A stretch of 64,000 nt of DNA, from contig NZ_CP162137.1 in NCBI RefSeq assembly GCF_040833995.1, positions 186,001 to 250,000 on the forward strand. The letters are read 5' to 3'. The DNA comes from Leptospira sp. WS58.C1. Its GTDB lineage: Bacteria > Spirochaetota > Leptospiria > Leptospirales > Leptospiraceae. Shown here in pieces: positions 55,650 to 64,000 of the stretch. Made by a program: the position numbers and the translations under genes. Each line of letters begins with the position of its first letter. Position 1 is the first letter of the stretch. The notes under the pieces were generated by a model. The model made no database searches. It worked only from the letters and a program-made list of their open reading frames with translations, and was not told where the DNA came from.

Positions 55650-58600
55650 ATGAGAACTCGTGTATCGGATCGTAAAAAGATAATATTCTCTTTTCTTGCA
55701 ATTTTGATCTCTGCATTAGGATTATTTTATGTGAAACCGAATTTGTTCGGTTCCGCCGCTTTTTATCTAGGAACGGACAGAAGTTTCGGCTCCGGTGAAA
55801 ATGCGTATGTAAATCTGGAAGGAAATGGAACCGTAAATTACGAATTCAGAGTGTATAAGATTGCGGATCCGAAAGCCTTTCTGACCAAAAAAGTAAAAGA
55901 AAGATTGGTCCAAGAGAATAATGACGGAGCATTCGGAAATCCGATCGCACTTTTTACAAGGACCTTGGATAAATTCAGGAACGATTTCCGTAGAGTTGCC
56001 AGAAAGGAATTCAATTCCAATACAAGATCCGAGCTGAAAAAAACATTAGGGATCGATTATGAACAACCTACCGAACAAAAAACTCTCGCGATCCCTGCTA
56101 TTCTAAAAGACCAAGAATTGGTCGCTACCTTCTCGATTCCGACCGTTACTTCCTTTTGGGCATATCGCCGGATACCGGTTCCAATCCGAGATAACGGTGT
56201 TTATCTTGTAGAAGGAGTTTCCGGATCTCAGTTGGCTTATACAATTCTGATCAAATCGGGCTTAAACTTTTTAGTTAAACAATCGGATTCGGAGACATTC
56301 GTTTATGTGGGCCGCAAAGATAGCGGGGAACCTGTTTCCGATGTGGATCTCACTCTTTTTAATTTGGAGAATGGCCAGGCATTCCAAACTGGAAAAACAA
56401 GTTCTGATGGAACGTATTTTTATAAAGGAAGAAGTCCCGTAAAAGGACTAGTCCTTGCTCATAAAAATGGAGAATATTCGGTATCCGATCCTGAATTTTA
56501 CTCCAGTTCCTTTTATGGAGAAGGCGGGCCGAGAGCTTATATTTATACGGATCGTCCGGTGTATAGACCGGGAGATACGGTTTATTTCAAGGGAATTGTC
56601 CGGAATTTCTCCCAAGACGATTATAGGACTATTTCCGGTGCAGGCGTGATTTCTATTGCCAGTGAGCAGGGAGAAACTTCTATCCCAAGCGTTCCGATCA
56701 ATATCTCCGGAGATAACGGGACTTTTTCGGGAGAATTCATTGTCCCTGAATCGGAGAATACTACTCTCGGAAATTATTCTCTTATATTAAATTTTCGTGA
56801 TAAAACTTTTCAGACCGAATTTACGGTGGAAGCGTATAAAAAACCTACCTTCCTTGTATCCGTATCCGTTCCTAAATCCAATTATTTACAAAGGGAAGAA
56901 GTAAACGCCCTTGTAAAAGCCAGATATTATTACGGCCAACCGGTTGCAGGACAAGAGGTTGCGTATAGAGTATTCCGCAGACCTAAATTCGATTATTCTC
57001 CTGTGGGAACGATCAACTTCGATGCTTCTTCCGATTATTTAGAACAATCGGGACAAAGTGATAAACAAGAATTGGTTTTGGATGGAAAAGGAAAGTTAGA
57101 TTCCAAGGGACAATATTCTATCAGCTTTAAACCGGATAAATCGGATGCGGATTCCGTTTATACGATCATTGCTTCCGTTCAATCCGAGGACATGACCTTG
57201 GATGGATCTGCTTCTTTCTCCGTAAATCGAAGCGCTTTCTTTGTTCGGATCTCCAAGGATAACTCGGTATACGAACCTGGAAAAGAAGCAAAGTTAACCG
57301 TAAGCTTGATCGCTTATGATAAAACTTTGAGCGAAGTGGAACGCCAGAAGATGGTGGGAAACAGAAATGTGGATCTTATCCTTTATAATCGGGACATCCA
57401 ATTCGTAAGAGAAGCAAATCGTTCTAAAATTTCCTCCTTGTCCGTAATGACTTCCGCTTCGGGTGTCGGGACAGCTTCTTTTACAATTCCTAAAAGAGGA
57501 CAATTCGTATTGGTCGCTGAGACAAAAGATCCGAATGGGAATTTGACTAAGTCCGAAACATTCTTTTGGGCTTCTTCCGTTTCCGACTCTATCGAAATTC
57601 CTTTCAAGGATATCACTCTCAAGCCTGGTAAGGATATTTATTCCGTGGGAGATACTGCGGAAATCCTGGTTTTAAGTCCAGTTTCCAACGGACATATGGT
57701 TTTGACCTTAGAAGGAAATCGTATCTTCAAAAAAGAAGTGGTGAAGATGAAAGGGAACGCTTTAAAATATACGGTCCCGATCACTGCAGAGATGAGCCCG
57801 AACTTTACATTATCTGCGGTTCAGTTTTCCGGAAACGATGTTTATAAAAGCCAAGTAAGAGTGGTCGCTCCTCCCGAGCAGAAGTTCCTGAAAGTGGGGC
57901 TGGACCCCGGACGTAAGGTATATCGTCCTGGTGATAAAGCGGAGATCCGTCTGAAAACCACAGGCCTCGGAGGCAACGGAGTTTCTGCTGAGGTTTCTCT
58001 CGCGATCGTAGACGAGGCGATCTATCAGATCAAAGAGGAGAAGACCCCAAATATAGGGACCTTCTTCTATCATCCAAGAAGAAATAACGTGCAGACAACG
58101 TTGGCATCCGCATATAAGTTTTTCGGATATTCGGAAAATAAAAGATTAAAACTGGCCTTGGGTAAAAAAGGGGAATCGGTTTATTCCGCAATGAAAAACG
58201 AGGACCAAGCACGGGATCGCTTTAAAGATACGAGTTATTGGAATGCAAAAGTAAAAACCGGACCGGATGGAACTGCGACAGTTAGTTTTAATCTTCCGGA
58301 TAATTTGACTTCTTGGAGGGTAACTGCGATTGCGATCACTCCTGATACGAAAGTAGGAAAAGGCCAAACCAGTTTTGTTACTAAAAAAGATCTGATGATC
58401 TTAGGTGGAATGCCAAGATTCATCATCAAAGGAGAAACCCAAAAAGTTTCTGCTACGATTTCCAACCAATCTCCAAGTAAACTTCCAATCAAAGTTACTA
58501 TAAAAGCGGAAGGCGCAAAAATTTTAGGGAACTCCGAAACTACGATCCATTTGGAGCCTGGTCAAAACCAATCTTTACATTTCGATGTGCAAACACTTGC

Positions 58601-60266
58601 AGATCCTAAGATCAAATCCGCAAAGATCAGCATTCTTGCCGCAGGTTCCGGTTACCAAGATCTACTAAAATCCGAGATCCCACTCAAGACTTGGGGATTG
58701 CCTAAAACGATTTCGGATAGTTTAGGAATGGAAGAAGGAGAACATTCAGGAGTTCTAAACTTAGAGGCACCTAAGGAATTAGGAGATCCTCGTTTGGAGG
58801 TCCGACTCAGTCCCGCTTCCTTACCTGCTTTAAGACAATCCTTAGATTATCTTGCCGATTACCCTTATGGTTGTGTAGAACAAACCATGAGCAGATTCTA
58901 CCCTCTATTATCCGCTCAGAAAGCCGGCTTCATCAATGAAAGGCTTAGGAAAGAACTTCCTAAGATGATAGATGTCGGCTTAAAAAGAGTGTCGGAACTC
59001 CAACGCACAGATGGGGGATTCGGCTGGTTCGAAGGTGGGGTAGAAAGTGATGTTCTGATGTCCGCTTATGTTTACAGAGGATTGGCGGTTAGCCAGAAAA
59101 ACGGCGCCAAGGTTTCTGCTCCGGTATTGAATAGAGCGAGAGCTTATTTGTACGATGTTTTGGGCAAAGGCGATCTTTCTCCGAATGCAAAAGCATATAT
59201 AATTTTCTCCTTAAGTGAAGGAGGAAATGTTGAAGATTCTATCGTGGATGGTTTGGTGAAGTCTTCCGCCAAACTAAATCAATACGGACAGGCTTTACTT
59301 TCATTAATATTAGCTAATAAAGGTAAAAAGGCGGAAGCCTCTACCTGGTTCAAAAAAGGAGTGGAGTCGAGCGGATTCGGTAAAAAACCGTTCTTTAAAC
59401 TCACTTCTTACGGTAAAAATCCTCGTTGGGAAGAAGATAGGATCGAAACCATCTCCGCACTCTTAAGCGCAGGAGTTCGATTGGGAGAAGATAAGGTCAT
59501 TCTTGCCAATCTTGCTTCTTCTCTTTTATCCAATCGTATCGAGTTAGCTTGGAATAATTCAAGAGATACTTCGGCGGCTGTATTGGCATTGTCCGAATTT
59601 TTAGCCTCTATCCGTGAGTCAGAAACTCCTGCAAATGTGGAGGTTGTCTTGAACGGAACCAGTTTGAAAACTGTTACTCTTCCTCCGAACTCGGAGCAAG
59701 GAGAATTGTATAAGATCCCGATCCCTTCCGAGTTGATCCGTTCCGGTCCGAACAAGGTGGAAGTTTTGAAGAAGGACGGGCCCGTTCTTTATGCGACTGC
59801 TTCCTTGTATTACACGGATCGAAGTAAAAAGATCCAAGCTTACACCAATGGTATCAAGGTAAAGCGCACCTATTATAAATTAAAAGTGGATTCGAATGAT
59901 ATCACTCCTGTGGAATCCAAAACTTTCCAAGCAGGCGATCTAGTCATGGTAGAAGTTTCGGTCCAGAAAGAAGGCGACGCGGATTCTTACTTCCAAGTTG
60001 AAGATTCTCTATTGCCTGGATTCTCATTTTTACAAAGAGATGCGGAGTATTATGCGGGCGATCTCAAGATGGAATATCTAAGTCGCCAAGTTTATGACGA
60101 TAAAGCCGTGTTCTTTGTCGGAGGTCCTACAAAAGAATTTAAGGTCCGATACTTTATTAGAGCAGAAGTAGGCGGGAAGTATAAGGTGATACCAGCCAGA
60201 GCGTCCTTAATGTATTATTCGGAAGTAACAGGAGCGAGTTCAGACGATGAAATTAATGTTCAATAA
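55650..60266 (+). CDS. Bacterial alpha-2-macroglobulin (YfaS/MagD-like)
   Basis: This 1538-residue periplasmic protein has an N-terminal membrane anchor (about 10-30), MG-type beta domains with the MG2 segment YIYTDRPVYRPGDTVYF (about 297), the A2M signature near 861 (TSYWNAKVKTGPDG, LPDNLTSWRVTAIA), and the thioester motif Cys1075-Val-Glu-Gln1078 followed by the alpha-helical complement-like domain (about 1060-1340). Such proteins trap attacking proteases by covalent capture. The length is usual for the family. It overlaps the first DUF2135 gene by 20 bp. Confidence 0.95.
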   Translation: MRTRVSDRKKIIFSFLAILISALGLFYVKPNLFGSAAFYLGTDRSFGSGENAYVNLEGNGTVNYEFRVYKIADPKAFLTKKVKERLVQENNDGAFGNPIALFTRTLDKFRNDFRRVARKEFNSNTRSELKKTLGIDYEQPTEQKTLAIPAILKDQELVATFSIPTVTSFWAYRRIPVPIRDNGVYLVEGVSGSQLAYTILIKSGLNFLVKQSDSETFVYVGRKDSGEPVSDVDLTLFNLENGQAFQTGKTSSDGTYFYKGRSPVKGLVLAHKNGEYSVSDPEFYSSSFYGEGGPRAYIYTDRPVYRPGDTVYFKGIVRNFSQDDYRTISGAGVISIASEQGETSIPSVPINISGDNGTFSGEFIVPESENTTLGNYSLILNFRDKTFQTEFTVEAYKKPTFLVSVSVPKSNYLQREEVNALVKARYYYGQPVAGQEVAYRVFRRPKFDYSPVGTINFDASSDYLEQSGQSDKQELVLDGKGKLDSKGQYSISFKPDKSDADSVYTIIASVQSEDMTLDGSASFSVNRSAFFVRISKDNSVYEPGKEAKLTVSLIAYDKTLSEVERQKMVGNRNVDLILYNRDIQFVREANRSKISSLSVMTSASGVGTASFTIPKRGQFVLVAETKDPNGNLTKSETFFWASSVSDSIEIPFKDITLKPGKDIYSVGDTAEILVLSPVSNGHMVLTLEGNRIFKKEVVKMKGNALKYTVPITAEMSPNFTLSAVQFSGNDVYKSQVRVVAPPEQKFLKVGLDPGRKVYRPGDKAEIRLKTTGLGGNGVSAEVSLAIVDEAIYQIKEEKTPNIGTFFYHPRRNNVQTTLASAYKFFGYSENKRLKLALGKKGESVYSAMKNEDQARDRFKDTSYWNAKVKTGPDGTATVSFNLPDNLTSWRVTAIAITPDTKVGKGQTSFVTKKDLMILGGMPRFIIKGETQKVSATISNQSPSKLPIKVTIKAEGAKILGNSETTIHLEPGQNQSLHFDVQTLADPKIKSAKISILAAGSGYQDLLKSEIPLKTWGLPKTISDSLGMEEGEHSGVLNLEAPKELGDPRLEVRLSPASLPALRQSLDYLADYPYGCVEQTMSRFYPLLSAQKAGFINERLRKELPKMIDVGLKRVSELQRTDGGFGWFEGGVESDVLMSAYVYRGLAVSQKNGAKVSAPVLNRARAYLYDVLGKGDLSPNAKAYIIFSLSEGGNVEDSIVDGLVKSSAKLNQYGQALLSLILANKGKKAEASTWFKKGVESSGFGKKPFFKLTSYGKNPRWEEDRIETISALLSAGVRLGEDKVILANLASSLLSNRIELAWNNSRDTSAAVLALSEFLASIRESETPANVEVVLNGTSLKTVTLPPNSEQGELYKIPIPSELIRSGPNKVEVLKKDGPVLYATASLYYTDRSKKIQAYTNGIKVKRTYYKLKVDSNDITPVESKTFQAGDLVMVEVSVQKEGDADSYFQVEDSLLPGFSFLQRDAEYYAGDLKMEYLSRQVYDDKAVFFVGGPTKEFKVRYFIRAEVGGKYKVIPARASLMYYSEVTGASSDDEINVQ

Positions 60267-60918
60267 TCTACTTTTAAGCGCTCTTTTACTTTTCGGATCC
60301 GCTACATTTGCGCAGACCGTGACGATAGATTCTCCTCACGGTGGATTCACGACGGAACGGATCCAAAATGTTTCCGGTTCCGTTAGCGGAAATCTGGAAA
60401 AGGCGACTATCGTGATCAACGGAATTCCTCAGTCGATCCGTTTACACGGGGGGAAATTTTCCTTAAGTACTGTGGTTGCTCCGGGAACAAATCTGATTGA
60501 AGTCAAAGCAGGCAATGCAAGCGATCGAGTTTCCTTTTTCGCAGCCGTTCCACCTAGAGATATCAAAGTTGTCCTTACCTGGGACACTGCGACAGATGTA
60601 GACCTTTGGGTTCTAGATCCTACCGGTGAAAAATGTTTTTATGCAAATCGCTCCACCAAGTCCGGGGGAAATTTGGATGTGGACGTAGTGGATGGATATG
60701 GGCCGGAAACCTTTACCATGTCCAAGGCGCTACCGGGGAATTATTCCGTTCAAGTTCAGTACTATGGTTCTTATGATAAGCCGGTAACAAGAGTCAATGT
60801 ATACGTCGTTCTAAACGAAGGAAAGCCGAACGAAAAAAGAAAACAATTCCAGTTCGTGATGACCCGTTCCCAACAAGTGTACCATATTGCGAATTTTGAG
60901 ATAGATCCGGAATCTTAA
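60247..60918 (+). CDS. DUF2135-family exported protein, copy 1 (YfaP-like)
   Basis: This 223-residue protein has a signal peptide (NNLLLSALLLFGSATFA), an Ig-like N-terminal domain (VTIDSPHGGFTTERIQ to about residue 95) and a C-terminal DUF2135 domain with ATDVDLWVLDPTGEKCFYAN, SGGNLDVDVVDGYGPE and ALPGNYSVQVQYYG. It belongs with the alpha-2-macroglobulin in yfa/mag loci; the biochemical role is unknown. The next gene is a close duplicate. Confidence 0.9.
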   Translation: MKLMFNNLLLSALLLFGSATFAQTVTIDSPHGGFTTERIQNVSGSVSGNLEKATIVINGIPQSIRLHGGKFSLSTVVAPGTNLIEVKAGNASDRVSFFAAVPPRDIKVVLTWDTATDVDLWVLDPTGEKCFYANRSTKSGGNLDVDVVDGYGPETFTMSKALPGNYSVQVQYYGSYDKPVTRVNVYVVLNEGKPNEKRKQFQFVMTRSQQVYHIANFEIDPES

Positions 60919-60919
60919 G

Positions 60920-61636
60920 ATGCTATTTTTCGATCGGAATAGTTCTTATGGAAAATCGAGCAGAGGCCTCGGAACAAGTATCCTGGCTTCTCTCGTCTTT
61001 ATATATTCTTTTTCCATAATGTATTTGGATGCGGAAACCGTTTCGATCGATTCTCCTCACGGAGGTTTTACTACGGAAAGGATCCAAAAAATTTCCGGAA
61101 CCGTAACAGGGGCAAATCCTGAAAAAGTCACTGTCGTGATCAATGGGATCCCTCAGATGGTGCCATTGTATGCAGGAAAATTTTCTTTTAGCACCGTGGC
61201 TTCTCCCGGAGACAATCTTGTAGAAGTCCGTGCCGGTAAGGCTTACGATAAGGTCAGCTTTTTTGCAAAGGTTCCTCCTCGAGATATCAAAGTGGTTTTG
61301 ACCTGGGATACTGCGAGTTATACGGATCTTTGGGTAATCGATCCTAACGGAGAGAAGTGTTACTGGGCCCACACTTCCACCAAGTCGGGAGGTAATCTTG
61401 TATATGATGATGCTACTTTTGCACCTCAGACTTTTACCATGTCCAAGGCCTTGCCCGGCAATTATGCAGTCCAAGCACAGTACTATGCTCCGTTTAACGC
61501 TCAGGTTACCAGAGCCAAAGTTTATGTAGTCCTTTATGAAGGAACTCCCCGAGAAAAAAGAAAACAATACCAATTCACTATGACCAAGGCCCAGCAAGTC
61601 TATCATCTGGGTAATTTTGAGATAGAGCCGGATTGA
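60920..61636 (+). CDS. DUF2135-family exported protein, copy 2 (YfaP-like)
   Basis: This 238-residue protein is a paralogue of the preceding one. It shares SIDSPHGGFTTERIQ, the PPRDIKVVLTWDTA segment, the TSTKSGGNL segment and FTMSKALPGNY. It has a longer N-terminal signal region (GTSILASLVFIYSFSIMYLDA). In the DUF2135 domain SYTDLW replaces DVDLW, and VYDDATFAPQ replaces DVDVVDGYGPE, so acidic residues likely to bind metal differ between the copies. The start is 1 bp after the stop of copy 1. Confidence 0.9.
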   Translation: MLFFDRNSSYGKSSRGLGTSILASLVFIYSFSIMYLDAETVSIDSPHGGFTTERIQKISGTVTGANPEKVTVVINGIPQMVPLYAGKFSFSTVASPGDNLVEVRAGKAYDKVSFFAKVPPRDIKVVLTWDTASYTDLWVIDPNGEKCYWAHTSTKSGGNLVYDDATFAPQTFTMSKALPGNYAVQAQYYAPFNAQVTRAKVYVVLYEGTPREKRKQYQFTMTKAQQVYHLGNFEIEPD

Positions 61637-61641
61637 CCAAG

Positions 61642-62736
61642 ATGTACAGGAAGGTATATTATAAAATCGTGATTTTGTCCGCTTTGTTCCTTCTTTATGG
61701 GGCAAGTCTCGAGGCGGCTCCTAAATTTTCTTATTCTCATTTAGATGAGGCCGTAAAAGAATTCGAATCTAAAAATTCCGCATCTTCGGTGGTATTGATG
61801 GAAATGGATTCCGGAAAAGTGGAATATATCTATAGACCGGAGATCACTATTTCTAAAAAATTGCCTCCCGGTTCTTTGGTAAAAACCTTCTCCGCTTTAA
61901 CGTTATTAAAGTATAAAGACAAACTCGGATTTTCTCCCGAAAAAAAGATCTTATGTAAGGGTAGATTTTATCCTAAAGAAAATTTAACTCCCACTAAATC
62001 GGATCTAAACACATTTCATTTGCCTCAGGACGAAAATGGAAAAGAATATTTGAGATGTTCTTTGGCAAAAGGTCATGGAGAAATGGATCTGAGATCCGCT
62101 TTGGTGCAATCTTGTAACGTATATTTTCTAACGAGCGCCTCCTCGTATCCTGATCTTTTCTATTCGAAGTTGTACGAGGACTGGAGTTTAGGAAAATCCA
62201 CGAAGTCCAGATTGGATCCTTATATAGAACCTTCTGATACAAATTTTATATCGATCAGTCCTCTACGAAAAGTAGCTGCTTCTATCGGAGAAGGAGGGCT
62301 TCTCTTAAGTCCTTTAAAAATTTCACAGTTGTATTCTTCGATATGGAAAGAAGGACCGAGACTTTCCCCTTATTGGGGACAAGGAAAAGAACCTCTCCGA
62401 TCCGAAGAAAATCCTTATGCGGGACAGGATTTGAGATGGATCACCTCCGTTCTATCAGAGGTCCCAAAATCCGGAACTTTAAAAGATTTGAATGTTCCTG
62501 AAAAAGGAAACTTGGAGGTCCTGGGTGGCAAAACCGGGACTGGAACCAAATTTATGCATAAATATGAGACGCATGGATGGACAGTATTATCTTTTCGTAA
62601 AGATCGAAAATCGTATGTGCTGACCGTTTTTGTGGAAAATGGGTCAGGAGGAAATCAAGCTAAATCTTTGGCTTCTATTCTTCTGGATAAGATCGATCCT
62701 AAAAGTAAAGATTCTGCAATAAAATCAGGTAGATAA
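61642..62736 (+). CDS. Penicillin-binding-protein-like transpeptidase
   Basis: From the ATG at 61642 the protein has 364 residues with a signal peptide (YKIVILSALFLLYGASLEA). The three active-site motifs of penicillin-binding transpeptidases are in order: Ser78-Leu-Val-Lys81 (PPGSLVKTF), Ser157-Cys-Asn159 and Lys297-Thr-Gly299 (GGKTGTG). There is no transglycosylase or long N-terminal domain, so it is a stand-alone module. Bacterial alpha-2-macroglobulins are often encoded with PBP1C; here a small transpeptidase takes that place. The substrate is inferred. A TTG at 61633 is an alternative start. Confidence 0.85.
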   Translation: MYRKVYYKIVILSALFLLYGASLEAAPKFSYSHLDEAVKEFESKNSASSVVLMEMDSGKVEYIYRPEITISKKLPPGSLVKTFSALTLLKYKDKLGFSPEKKILCKGRFYPKENLTPTKSDLNTFHLPQDENGKEYLRCSLAKGHGEMDLRSALVQSCNVYFLTSASSYPDLFYSKLYEDWSLGKSTKSRLDPYIEPSDTNFISISPLRKVAASIGEGGLLLSPLKISQLYSSIWKEGPRLSPYWGQGKEPLRSEENPYAGQDLRWITSVLSEVPKSGTLKDLNVPEKGNLEVLGGKTGTGTKFMHKYETHGWTVLSFRKDRKSYVLTVFVENGSGGNQAKSLASILLDKIDPKSKDSAIKSGR

Positions 62737-62737
62737 A

Positions 62738-64000
62738 ATGAGAACTTGCATCCAAATTTTCAAAACCAAAGTAATTCCTAAGATCAAGGGTCTTTTTTCT
62801 AAAGAATCATTGGAAACCTTTAAGATCGGATTTACGGAAAACGTATTGAAAGATCCTAAAGTAGGAGTTCCTACCGGAGCGGGCGTCTTGTTTTTAGCGA
62901 TCGGCTTCTACCTTTCTTTCAAAGGGTATTCCATAGATTCGGCGATCAAAGATCCTGCTCTTCTCATTCCTAAAAAAGCAAACCTTCTAGTAGAAGTATA
63001 CCGCCCGGAAGAATTTGTAGAAGATCTGGAAAAAACGAATTTAGGAAGAGAACTTTCCGAAGATGGAACTTTTCAGAAAATTCTCACTGTACCTGAACTT
63101 AGAAAGATCAGCTCCGTTTTATATTTATTGGAAGCAAAAGCAGGAGTAATGACGAAACCATCCAGATTAGCGGCTTTATTCGACGGACCAGTTGCCGTAG
63201 CTACTTTTCCAAAATCCAATTTTTTACTCGTGGGTAAGGCAAGTGCAAGTTCCAAATTGGGAGTGAGTCTGATCACTGGATTTAAAGGGGAAAAGATCGT
63301 AGTTAAAGAAACTCCTAAAGAGGAGAAACCGCAAACTCCTCCGCAAACGGAAGAAGGATACTATACTCCAACCGGTTCTGAGACCACTCATTCTGCAGAT
63401 GATTTTGCCGATCAATTCGCAGCGGGCTCCGAAAAATTCGGAAACTTAGAAGCGTTTAAATATGAATTCGGTTCCGGAAAAATTTTAGCGATCGTCCTTG
63501 GTGATTTTATTATACTCACCGATTCCGAAGATCTATTGGAAAAATCTTTAGACCTAGCTTCTTCCGTAAATAATGATTCTTTAGGTAATCAAAGAGGTTT
63601 TGATACTCTTCGAAAGGAAGCTTCTAAAAAAGAAAACAAGGTACTGTTCTTTGCAGGAACTGATTCTTTAATCGCTCCGTTTCTAAAACCTTCCTTTGGG
63701 GATTCTGGAGCCGCTTTACTTTTAGGTTGGGAAACCGGAAAAAATCTAGAAGGAAAAGTTTATAAGATAGGTGGAGATAAAAACCAAGTAGTTAGTTCCG
63801 GTCCTGGGCTTTCCAAAGTAATCCCTCGAGAAACGAATTTAGTATTTTATTCGGAAGAATTAAAACCGTCCGAAGTTTGGAAATCTCTAGAAACCATTAG
63901 TGGAGAATGGGAAGAACTCGGAGAAGGCTTAAATGCATTCGGTAAAAATGCGGGGATCCATGAACAATACTTCGGCTCCGAAAAAGGAATCGCTCTCAGT
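62738..64000 (+). CDS. Membrane-anchored protein, DUF2138/DUF3352-like (partial)
   Basis: The frame is open from the ATG at 62738 to the window end (421 codons) and continues beyond. A transmembrane helix lies at about residues 50-68 (TGAGVLFLAIGFYLSF). The region after it (KDPALLIPKKANLLVEVY, LEKTNLGRELSEDG, VPELRKISSVLYLLEAK) has the order of DUF2138 (YfaA/MagA-like) or DUF3352 proteins. A Pro/Glu-rich insert lies at about 195-230. The start is 1 bp after the transpeptidase stop. The family call is based on context and pattern. Confidence 0.7.
   Translation, partial: MRTCIQIFKTKVIPKIKGLFSKESLETFKIGFTENVLKDPKVGVPTGAGVLFLAIGFYLSFKGYSIDSAIKDPALLIPKKANLLVEVYRPEEFVEDLEKTNLGRELSEDGTFQKILTVPELRKISSVLYLLEAKAGVMTKPSRLAALFDGPVAVATFPKSNFLLVGKASASSKLGVSLITGFKGEKIVVKETPKEEKPQTPPQTEEGYYTPTGSETTHSADDFADQFAAGSEKFGNLEAFKYEFGSGKILAIVLGDFIILTDSEDLLEKSLDLASSVNNDSLGNQRGFDTLRKEASKKENKVLFFAGTDSLIAPFLKPSFGDSGAALLLGWETGKNLEGKVYKIGGDKNQVVSSGPGLSKVIPRETNLVFYSEELKPSEVWKSLETISGEWEELGEGLNAFGKNAGIHEQYFGSEKGIALS

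Noticed and set aside
60923..61705. 260-codon open frame on the minus strand
   Set aside because: It runs antisense to the second DUF2135 gene and into the transpeptidase gene; the plus-strand genes are clearly real.

Overview
The window looks like chromosomal DNA of a Leptospira species (Spirochaetes). The firmest marker is an OmpA-type lipoprotein at 11202-11783 that I recognise as Loa22 from its N-terminus, lipobox and C-terminal domain. Further support is a 5S rRNA gene standing alone without 16S or 23S genes, many spirochaetal lipobox signals, and several large proteins without a recognisable family. Base composition is moderately AT-rich by eye, which would suit a species outside the very AT-rich L. 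interrogans group; I could not compute it. There are no insertion sequences, phage genes, tRNAs or CRISPR arrays.

Layout. 1-6057: a divergent Fpg/Nei glycosylase, the lone 5S rRNA, then rpmH-rnpA-yidD-yidC-jag-mnmE, a translation and membrane-insertion cluster. 6117-15110: malic enzyme, a 703-residue orphan, fumC, loa22, an RluA-family pseudouridine synthase, and small metabolic and membrane genes. 15113-21374: a sugar-polymer locus with three glycosyltransferases and an unknown protein in one overlapping minus-strand operon, facing an NDP-sugar reductase and a SanA-like protein. 21560-27970: an ECF sigma cassette, cytochrome P450, an M23 peptidase, ligA and a CWC protein. 28118-33667: a fatty-acid operon (acyl-CoA ligase, acyl-CoA dehydrogenase, MaoC hydratase, thiolase-like protein). 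34002-37272: small conserved proteins, a SUFU-domain protein and two lysine-rich proteins, one of only 30 residues.

37438-48679 is a long minus-strand block: a SpoIIE-type PP2C phosphatase with a membrane partner that resembles a dead phosphatase, argJ, a PhoR/PhoB-like two-component pair preceded by three 11-bp-spaced TTACA repeats, a five-gene ECF sigma operon that begins with a 58-residue protein, a Nudix hydrolase and RNase D. purF follows on the plus strand, then a lipoprotein pair on minus. From 51845 the plus strand carries a ferredoxin, an MDR oxidoreductase and small lipoproteins.

The most distinctive system is at 54668-64000: a DUF1175 protein, a 1538-residue alpha-2-macroglobulin with an intact CVEQ thioester motif, two tandem DUF2135 proteins, a stand-alone penicillin-binding-protein-like transpeptidase, and a membrane-anchored protein cut by the window end. 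It resembles the yfa/mag loci of Gammaproteobacteria, with a transpeptidase built in. I infer that it couples periplasmic protease trapping to wall maintenance.
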